Below the pieces are notes generated by a model that did no database searches, had not been told where the DNA came from, and saw only the letters and a program-made list of their open reading frames with translations. A stretch of 5,696 nt of DNA from assembly GCA_947178685.1 (NCBI GenBank), contig CAMWZE010000123.1, positions 1-5,696 on the forward strand. Reading direction: 5' to 3'. The DNA comes from an uncultured Porphyromonadaceae bacterium. Its GTDB lineage: Bacteria > Bacteroidota > Bacteroidia > Bacteroidales > Muribaculaceae. Made by a program: the position numbers and the translations under genes. This document shows, one piece after another, positions 1 to 5,696 of the stretch. Position 1 is the first letter of the stretch. Each line of letters opens with the position of its first letter.

Positions 1-1416
1 TTCCGTTATGGCTTCGATGCCGACGGCGTTACAGGTTGTGCATATTGGGAACAGTGCGCACAGTGGCAGGCTATGGTAGATTATCCGGAGGAGATGTTTG
101 GCTATCACGTGCCCAACTGGACTGCCAACTGCCACCGTATCTTCTATCATGAGTATATGCGCTATGCCTCTTACTGGCTCCAACACGACTGGGTGGCGCG
201 TCACGGTGTGGAGGCTTACGGAAGAATCTGGAGAGAGTCAGCTTTCCCCGAGGATCCCATCGAGACTTATACCCGCATCTACAACAATTCAGATATGCAG
301 AAGACATACGATGAATTGTATGACTATGCTGCCCATATGGTTTATTACGATCTTCCCGGTGTGAAGGAATACGCCACTCAGGAAGTAAAGGGCAACTATT
401 CCACCTCCCTCTACCGAGTTGACAACAATAAGTATCAGGTGGCTTACAGTTCAACTCCGGGCACTGCCGGCTTCAACGTTATACGCCTTATGACCTCAGC
501 CGGTAAGAAGGTGAGCGTTAAGGTAGATGCCTTGGCTGCAGGCAGCGCACTCGCTCCCAAGGATCCGGGTTCGGTAGTTAATGCCGACGGCGGCATCGTA
601 GGTGCCACCAAGAACTACAACAACCAGAGCAACACCACTTCCAACTTCCGCTATGGTTTCGTGGCTATCGTTGACGGTAACCCTGTATATTCAGCAATGT
701 CGAAGGGTGCGGAGGGGACAGCGTCATATGACGTGCCTGCCGATGCTTCCGAGCTTTACTTCGTAATCATGGGTGCGCCTGACACTTATAACCGCGTGCC
801 TTGGGATGAGACTGAGAAGAACGATGAGCAGTGGCCTTACATGATAACGGTGAGCGATACGGATGTCTATGATTACAATGAGCCGGAATTGCCGGTGTAT
901 GATAAAGTGGATGCCAACACCATGAACGTAAGCTACAATGTGGTGATCGATCCCTCTGACGAAGACTGGTCGGTAGGTGCCCTCAATCTTATGTCGGCAG
1001 AGATGTGTGAATTTTTCGGTGTGGATTTCGCCGGACTTTCAGATCTCATGCTTGAGCCCATATTGGGAGAGCAGGTGGTGAAGACTGAAGGTAAGATAGT
1101 GGTGTTTAACCGTAATGCCGATGGCTCACTGGCCGATATGCCCACAGCCAACATCGGCTATTGGGTTACTGCCGATGGCACGGCAGCTTCTTATGGTGAG
1201 TCCGAAATCTACTATGAGACAAGCGGTATTAATCTGACACTCGGTAAGAAGGGTGCGGTAGGCGCGGCCGGCGAGACTCTCACCATGCGTCCGGTGTATG
1301 TAAATACAGCCAATGGCGTTGAGAAGACTGTGAACATTACTGTAAACTATCTTTGCAAGAGCAAGACAGCTCCTTTGGCCCGCAAGTTTAAATATGCCGG
1401 CATGAAAAAGTTTTGA
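1..1416 (+). CDS. DUF6055-like protein with C-terminal DUF4859-like domain, 5' end missing
   Basis: The reading frame is open from the first base to a TGA at 1414-1416, giving 471 visible residues; the start codon and N-terminus lie before the window. The ATG at 73 is only an internal methionine, because the coding similarity to the next gene continues upstream of it. Visible residues 1-125 align by eye with residues 222-345 of the next protein (for example W-E-Q-C-A-Q-W against F-E-M-A-S-Q-W). Residues about 137-285 form a beta-rich domain shared with that protein (RYGFVAI, MGAP, QWPY). Residues about 300-452 have no counterpart there and resemble DUF4859 (a GYW motif followed by a beta-rich tail); this domain call is from memory of the family and is tentative. 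Glu17 of the fragment (codon 49-51) matches the candidate third zinc ligand of the paralogue. The HExxH region, if present, is outside the window. The protein is probably exported, by analogy with its paralogue. Its substrate is unknown. Confidence 0.85.
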   Translation, partial: FRYGFDADGVTGCAYWEQCAQWQAMVDYPEEMFGYHVPNWTANCHRIFYHEYMRYASYWLQHDWVARHGVEAYGRIWRESAFPEDPIETYTRIYNNSDMQKTYDELYDYAAHMVYYDLPGVKEYATQEVKGNYSTSLYRVDNNKYQVAYSSTPGTAGFNVIRLMTSAGKKVSVKVDALAAGSALAPKDPGSVVNADGGIVGATKNYNNQSNTTSNFRYGFVAIVDGNPVYSAMSKGAEGTASYDVPADASELYFVIMGAPDTYNRVPWDETEKNDEQWPYMITVSDTDVYDYNEPELPVYDKVDANTMNVSYNVVIDPSDEDWSVGALNLMSAEMCEFFGVDFAGLSDLMLEPILGEQVVKTEGKIVVFNRNADGSLADMPTANIGYWVTADGTAASYGESEIYYETSGINLTLGKKGAVGAAGETLTMRPVYVNTANGVEKTVNITVNYLCKSKTAPLARKFKYAGMKKF

Positions 1417-1466
1417 ACTTGGATTCTGCGAATGTAGGTGCTTAAGGTGAAAGATTCCTGATTTCG

Positions 1467-1501
1467 GGAGACATTACGGGGATGCCCGTAGTGTCTCCTT
1501 T
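1467..1501 (+). terminator. Probable intrinsic terminator after the first gene
   Basis: A perfect-length 14-base-pair stem (1467-1480 with 1485-1498) encloses the four-base loop GATG. All pairs are Watson-Crick except one T-G pair (1474 with 1491). It begins 50 bases after the stop codon of the first gene and is followed by only three T residues and then A/T-rich sequence. In RNA from the + strand the odd pair is an allowed U-G wobble, whereas in RNA from the - strand it would be an A-C mismatch, so the structure favours + strand transcription. The T tract is short, so termination may be partial, or the hairpin may instead protect the 3' end of the upstream message. Confidence 0.7.
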
Positions 1502-1531
1502 AAAATATAAAAGTAAGTAAAATATTGCGAT
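1499..1531 (+). promoter_or_regulatory. A/T-rich leader before the DUF6055-like gene
   Basis: The 33 bases between the hairpin and the ATG at 1532 are almost entirely A and T, and contain a short GTAAGTAA direct repeat but no GGAGG-like ribosome-binding sequence. Bacteroidota often initiate translation from A-rich leaders without Shine-Dalgarno pairing, so this supports the start at 1532. I cannot find a convincing Bacteroides-type TAnnTTTG -7 element here. Whether a promoter lies here, or the gene is transcribed by read-through past the hairpin, is open. Confidence 0.4.
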
Positions 1532-2992
1532 ATGAAGAGAATTTTACAATATGTGGCGTCTTGGGGCTTGGCCGCCATTCCTGTAGTGGCGGCTCTTGTG
1601 CCTTCCGATGTGATGGCTCAGGTGGTTGACCCCTCCGAAGCCGGAACTATCGCCCTCAACGACGAGGAGGCCTACAGAGTGAAGACCGACATACCTGTGC
1701 TGACACATAAGGGGAAGGATGTCTATATACCGAAAGATTTGAGGGAGATGGATCTGAATGACCCTAACTCGAAATGGAGCTACCATCGCATGGTGGAGAC
1801 ACCCAATATCGTGCTCTTCTGGGCCCCCGGCTTCGGCGACAATATCGCCACCGCTCCCGACTATGTGGAGGTGGCGGGCGATACGATACCGGGAGCCACC
1901 GGTGAGGCCGGTAAGTACCATGACATGAAGGTGGATCTCGCCAATCTTCTCGCCCGGCTTGAGTATTTCTATGATTATTTCTACAATGACCTCGCTTTCG
2001 TGAAGCCGGGCACCAAGGCCGACAAATATAAGATGATGGTGATGCTCGACTATTCGCTCGAAGGGACAGCCTATGGAGGGGATTACGACGGACAGATCGG
2101 CGCCCTCTGGATAGCGCCTAACCGGGTGAAGGATGAGAAGCTCAACTGCATCGCCCATGAGCTCGGCCACTCTTTCCAGTTGCAGATCTCCTGCGACGGC
2201 GAGGGTGACGCATGGGGTGGCAACGGCATGTTTGAGATGGCCTCTCAGTGGATGCTCTGGCAGGTGAATCCAGATTGGCAGACTGATGAGAATTATCATC
2301 TTAACGTGTTTCGTGATCAGACCCACAAGGCTTTCCTGCATATTGACAATATCTACCGTTCGCCCTACGTTCTCGAACTATGGGGGGAGAAGCACGGACG
2401 TGGCATAATCGCCGAGCTTTTCCGTCAGGGAAAGATAGGGGAGGATCCGGTCGACACTTACAAGCGTGTCACGGGTATAAGCCAGAAGGAGTTTAACGAT
2501 GAGATGTGGCACAACTATGCCCGCCTTATCAATTGGGATATCGACCGGGTGCGCGAGAATGCCAGGCCATACGCCAACAAATGGCACACCAAGATGGTGG
2601 ATGCCGGTGGTGGCCGGCTGCGGGTGGCACCGGATAATGCTCCCGAGAATTATGGCTTCAATGCCATAGAGCTTCCTCTGCCGGAACCGGGTAAGACTGT
2701 CACTATGGATTTCCGTGGAGAGGCTGGTCGCAATGGATATTTCACCAAGAATAAGCAGAATGCCGGCTGGCGCTACGGAATAGTGGCGGTGGATGCCGAC
2801 GGCAACACTCATTATGGCGATATGCAGGATGCCGCTAAGGGGAGGGTGAGCTATACGGCTCCCTCTTCCGGAAAGACAGAGCATCTATGGCTGGTGGTGA
2901 TGGGCGCCCCTACGGTGCATTGGCGCAATATCGACGGTGAGGAGAATCCGGGCGATGCCCAATGGCCCTATTCGATAAAGATTATGAAGTAG
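1532..2992 (+). CDS. Secreted DUF6055-like putative zinc metallopeptidase
   Basis: A complete 486-residue protein. The start at 1532 gives a clear signal peptide: MKR, a hydrophobic core at residues 8-23, and a likely signal peptidase I site after V-M-A (29/30). No lipobox cysteine is seen, so it is probably soluble in the periplasm or outside the cell. Residues 81-102 (WSYHRMVETPNIVLFWAPG) are typical of the start of DUF6055-like domains. Residues 209-213 read HELGH, the HExxH zinc-binding and catalytic motif of metallopeptidases, with His209 and His213 as ligands and Glu210 as catalytic base. Glu235 in GMFEMASQW, 22 residues later, is a candidate third ligand in gluzincin style and is kept in the upstream paralogue. 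Residues about 355-486 form the beta-rich domain shared with the upstream protein, ending in QWPYSIKI. There is no DUF4859-like tail. The family recognition and peptidase activity are inferred from motifs; the substrate, which could be a glycoprotein, is unknown. The stop lies 15 bases before the HTCS gene, suggesting co-transcription. Confidence 0.88.
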   Translation: MKRILQYVASWGLAAIPVVAALVPSDVMAQVVDPSEAGTIALNDEEAYRVKTDIPVLTHKGKDVYIPKDLREMDLNDPNSKWSYHRMVETPNIVLFWAPGFGDNIATAPDYVEVAGDTIPGATGEAGKYHDMKVDLANLLARLEYFYDYFYNDLAFVKPGTKADKYKMMVMLDYSLEGTAYGGDYDGQIGALWIAPNRVKDEKLNCIAHELGHSFQLQISCDGEGDAWGGNGMFEMASQWMLWQVNPDWQTDENYHLNVFRDQTHKAFLHIDNIYRSPYVLELWGEKHGRGIIAELFRQGKIGEDPVDTYKRVTGISQKEFNDEMWHNYARLINWDIDRVRENARPYANKWHTKMVDAGGGRLRVAPDNAPENYGFNAIELPLPEPGKTVTMDFRGEAGRNGYFTKNKQNAGWRYGIVAVDADGNTHYGDMQDAAKGRVSYTAPSSGKTEHLWLVVMGAPTVHWRNIDGEENPGDAQWPYSIKIMK

Positions 2993-3007
2993 TTGACACA
3001 TACTTAA

Positions 3008-5696
3008 ATGATACGGTTGATAATTTTAGTTATTTGTTTTGTAGTGTTGCAAGGGGTAGCGGCGGTTGAGGCCTTCGGGGCTTTTCAGGCGCCTGACCTG
3101 AAGTTTACACATTACACCACTGCCGACGGCCTCCCCTCGAATTGCGTGCGCGATATCGTGCAGGATGAGGAGGGGTTTGTATGGTTCGGTTCCGATGGCG
3201 GCCTTGTAAGATTCGACGGCACTTCCACAAAGGTGTTCACCCCTACCGACAGGGAGAACACGGGCGATATGTATGTGCTGGCATTGTGTCGCTATGGCCG
3301 CGGACTCCTTGTGGGCACCGACAGCAATATCTATGCATACGACCCTGTGAGGGAATCACTCACACCCTTTCCGCTGAAATATGCGGAGGGGGTGAAGGGT
3401 CGCATCAACGACAATGTCTACGACATAGCCACCGACAGCAAAGGCAACATATGGGTGACGGTGGAGCGTCAGGGTGTCTTCCGTATCGAACCGTCGGGAA
3501 ATGTGACCGACAATTATGAATTTGAGGAGAGTAACAATTATATCGGGAAGATATATGTCGATCCTTCTGATGTAGTATGGACACTGTCGAATGTAGTAGG
3601 TGGCGGCATCTACCGGTTCGATTCAGCCAAGGGTCTCTTCCGGGAATTCAAGATTTCCGATTCATCAAACCTCTTGAGGCGCGGCGCGTTGGCAATGACT
3701 GTGGATTCTCACGGAGATTACTGGTTGGGCACATGGGAAAACGGCCTGGTCAAGTTCAGTCCGCGCACGGGTGAGGCCCGGCAGGTGACATCTCCGCAGC
3801 AGAACCATAATCTATGGCACATACACTCGGTGACGGAATATTCCCCCACTGTACTTATGGTTGGCTCCGACAGCGGTCTGACGCTTGTTGACACAGCTAC
3901 GGGAAGCTGTAAGGTGTATAAAGAGGATGAGCTCGACCCGCAGAGTCTGAGCGACCGTTTCGTCTATCCCGTCATCCGTGACTCCGACGGGGGTATTTGG
4001 GTCGGAACTTACTATCGTGGTGTGAATTATGTGGGCGCGGGGTCGGAGCGTATCCGGAGCTGGAACCATTCCCGTTTCGTAAATTCGGTATGTGGAAATG
4101 TGGTGGAGTGTCTTTGTGAGGACCGCGCCGGAAACATATGGATCGGTACCGCCGACGGAGGCCTTTGTAAATATGATCCTGAGCATGACTCTTTCAGCTC
4201 GATAAAGTTGATGAGTCATAATGAGCCGGAAAATATCAGTGCCTTGTGTGCCGATGATGGTCGTCTATGGGTGGGCACCTATTCTATGGGAGCCGGATGG
4301 CTCGACATAGCTTCCGGGCGATGGACTCCGGTGACTTCTGACGGACAGCATATCTATAGCTGCTATTCCGTATATAAGGATTCAGCCGGCAGGGTGTGGA
4401 TGGGTGCAATGGAGAAACTTACACTTTATAACGCTGAGAGGAACTGTTTTGAGCCGGTGAAGGGGATGAAGGCCTGGATCAACTCCATTGTGGAGGATAA
4501 AGATGGCCGGCTCTGGATCTCCACTCCGGGTGCGGGCTTATGCCGTTTTAATCCGGCCACAGGTGAGACTCTGGAATATGTGGCGTCCACCTCTCCGGGT
4601 GCTCTCCCCGTCAATCATGTCAATAATCTTAAGAGCGACGCTTCCGGCAATATTATTGCGTGTACCACCAGGGGGGTATATCTCTATGATCGGAAGAGCG
4701 ACCGCTTTAACCCGGTGGCTGAATGCTTCAACAATGTATCGGCACAATCGGCAGACCGTATCGGCGATGAGCTTTGGATAGCCACGAGCACCGGACTGAT
4801 CAATATGAAGGGTGACGGAAGCATCCTTACCTATGGAATAGATGATGGGTTGAGCGACAGCCAGTTTATGGCGGGAGCATCGGTGATGACGGCTGACGGA
4901 AAACTCTATTACGGAACAGTCCACGGGCTTTCGCGTGTGGATCCCATGCAGATGTCGGGGAGGAGCACGGCCCCGGCAGTCAAGTTTACGGGTCTCGATA
5001 TAGTCAACAATCCTGTGGCGGTGGGCGATGACCGGCTTCCGGTTTCCCTTAACGATACCGAGCGTCTTCTGCTCACCCATGCCGACCATACGTTCAGCAT
5101 CTATTTCTCCGCTCTCAGTTACACCAATCCGGGAGGTAACTCATATCGTTATCGTCTGGAGGGTTTCGACAAGACATGGCTTGATGCCGGAAAGGAGAAC
5201 CGGGCCACATATTCCAATCTCCCTCCGGGCACTTACATGTTAAGGGTGAAGGCGGCCAACAGCGAGGGGGTCTGGAATGAGGAGGGGATAGCTCTGAAGA
5301 TCGAGGTCCGTCCGGCCTGGTATCTATCCACGCTGATGAAGCTGCTTTATGTGGTGGTGGCATTGGGATTGCTTCTGCTTGCCGTGAAGCTGGTTCTGAA
5401 GCGTATGGAGCGTAACCATATCGTGGAGTTAGACAGAATTTCCAGCAACAAGGAGAAGGAGATGTTCCGGTCGAAGCTCAATTTCTTCACTATCGTGGCT
5501 CATGAGATTCGCACTCCGGTGTCGCTCATAATCGGTCCGTTGGAGAAGGTTATGGAATCTTCTGAGAAGTTCTCCGCTCCTGTAAAAGAGGATCTCAAGA
5601 TAATTGACCGTAACGCACGCCGGCTGCTGTCGCTCGTAAACCAACTTCTCGACTTCAAGAAGGGGGAGGATAATGCACTCCCGATGGGTTTCAGAC
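3008..5696 (+). CDS. Hybrid two-component system (HTCS) sensor, 3' end missing
   Basis: The frame is open from the ATG at 3008 to the window end, giving 896 residues. This start yields a signal peptide or N-terminal anchor (hydrophobic residues 3-19, possible cleavage near 19-22). Residues 45-646 hold about 14 Reg_prop-type beta-propeller blades, enough for two seven-bladed propellers; the canonical D-x-x-G-x-I-W-x-G-T pattern is clear at 53-62, 143-152, 325-334 and 372-381. A Y_Y_Y domain follows (about 689-770, with YRYRLEGFD and NLPPGTY), then one transmembrane helix (about 776-797) and a HisKA dimerisation domain with the phospho-accepting His832 in AHEIRTP. The ATPase, receiver and AraC-type DNA-binding domains expected in this family would lie beyond the window. 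In the family, ligand binding in the periplasm triggers phosphorelay and transcription of a nearby locus, usually a polysaccharide utilization locus. Only 15 bases separate it from the metallopeptidase-like gene, with no Shine-Dalgarno sequence. The HTCS class is firm; the ligand and targets are unknown. Confidence 0.95.
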   Translation, partial: MIRLIILVICFVVLQGVAAVEAFGAFQAPDLKFTHYTTADGLPSNCVRDIVQDEEGFVWFGSDGGLVRFDGTSTKVFTPTDRENTGDMYVLALCRYGRGLLVGTDSNIYAYDPVRESLTPFPLKYAEGVKGRINDNVYDIATDSKGNIWVTVERQGVFRIEPSGNVTDNYEFEESNNYIGKIYVDPSDVVWTLSNVVGGGIYRFDSAKGLFREFKISDSSNLLRRGALAMTVDSHGDYWLGTWENGLVKFSPRTGEARQVTSPQQNHNLWHIHSVTEYSPTVLMVGSDSGLTLVDTATGSCKVYKEDELDPQSLSDRFVYPVIRDSDGGIWVGTYYRGVNYVGAGSERIRSWNHSRFVNSVCGNVVECLCEDRAGNIWIGTADGGLCKYDPEHDSFSSIKLMSHNEPENISALCADDGRLWVGTYSMGAGWLDIASGRWTPVTSDGQHIYSCYSVYKDSAGRVWMGAMEKLTLYNAERNCFEPVKGMKAWINSIVEDKDGRLWISTPGAGLCRFNPATGETLEYVASTSPGALPVNHVNNLKSDASGNIIACTTRGVYLYDRKSDRFNPVAECFNNVSAQSADRIGDELWIATSTGLINMKGDGSILTYGIDDGLSDSQFMAGASVMTADGKLYYGTVHGLSRVDPMQMSGRSTAPAVKFTGLDIVNNPVAVGDDRLPVSLNDTERLLLTHADHTFSIYFSALSYTNPGGNSYRYRLEGFDKTWLDAGKENRATYSNLPPGTYMLRVKAANSEGVWNEEGIALKIEVRPAWYLSTLMKLLYVVVALGLLLLAVKLVLKRMERNHIVELDRISSNKEKEMFRSKLNFFTIVAHEIRTPVSLIIGPLEKVMESSEKFSAPVKEDLKIIDRNARRLLSLVNQLLDFKKGEDNALPMGFR

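Noticed and set aside
73..75. ATG at 73 as the start of the first gene
   Set aside because: The frame is open back to base 1 and the upstream 24 codons already align with the paralogue around its conserved glutamate, so this is an internal methionine. No signal peptide follows it.
1544..2341. Long antisense open frame of 265 codons opposite the metallopeptidase-like gene
   Set aside because: It is a shadow of the + strand gene. Its translation is rich in His, Ile and Val with no domain signature, while the + strand frame has a signal peptide, the HELGH motif and a paralogue.
2993..3022. TTGACA at 2993-2998 with TTGATA at 3017-3022 as a sigma-70-like promoter for the HTCS gene
   Set aside because: The second element lies inside the HTCS coding sequence, downstream of its start codon, and Bacteroidota primary promoters use a different consensus (TTTG at -33 and TAnnTTTG at -7). 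A chance match is more likely.
3181..3519. 112-codon + strand open frame inside the HTCS region, and similar short frames at 3577-3774, 4488-4781 and 5028-5243
   Set aside because: All lie out of frame within the continuous HTCS frame, which shows propeller blades, Y_Y_Y, membrane helix and HisKA throughout; the short frames show low-complexity Arg/Pro/Ser-rich translations.
3812..4219. Antisense frames opposite the HTCS gene (3812-4219, 4538-5089, 5115-5363, 5429-5644)
   Set aside because: They have no recognisable domains or start signals and overlap a firmly supported gene on the other strand.
3008..5696. A broken or frameshifted HTCS gene, because no stop codon closes it here
   Set aside because: The frame is uninterrupted for 896 codons with domains in the expected order. 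It simply runs past the end of the window.

Overview
The window looks like a piece of a Bacteroidota (probably Bacteroidales) genome. The strongest evidence is the third gene, which has the periplasmic two-propeller / Y_Y_Y / histidine-kinase layout of Bacteroidetes hybrid two-component system (HTCS) sensors. Start codons are preceded by A/T-rich stretches and not by Shine-Dalgarno sequences, which also fits. By eye the base composition is near or slightly above 50% GC, higher than in typical Bacteroides species. A Muribaculaceae-like or other mid-GC Bacteroidales source is possible, but I cannot fix the genus.

All three genes are on the + strand. (1) Positions 1-1416 hold the 3' part of a gene whose start lies before the window. 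It encodes the C-terminal part of a DUF6055-like protein, a beta-rich domain, and a further C-terminal domain resembling DUF4859. (2) Positions 1417-1531 are a non-coding gap with a strong hairpin that reads as a terminator, followed by an A/T-rich leader. (3) Positions 1532-2992 are a complete gene for a secreted 486-residue DUF6055-like protein with an intact HELGH zinc-protease motif. It is a diverged paralogue of gene 1 without the DUF4859-like tail. (4) After 15 bases, positions 3008-5696 hold the 5' part of an HTCS sensor gene that runs off the window after the phospho-accepting histidine region.

Inferred working model: the two exported, paralogous DUF6055-like proteins act on an extracellular or periplasmic substrate. 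The HTCS, whose large sensor domain faces the periplasm, detects a related ligand, usually a carbohydrate breakdown product in this family, and controls the locus. HTCS genes commonly sit beside polysaccharide utilization loci, but no SusC/SusD, glycoside hydrolase or polysaccharide lyase is visible here, so the substrate cannot be named. The most notable points are the tandem DUF6055 paralogues, the apparent HELGH...E zinc site in a domain of unknown function, and the tight coupling of that gene to the sensor. I see no RNA genes, mobile elements, CRISPR arrays or attachment sites.
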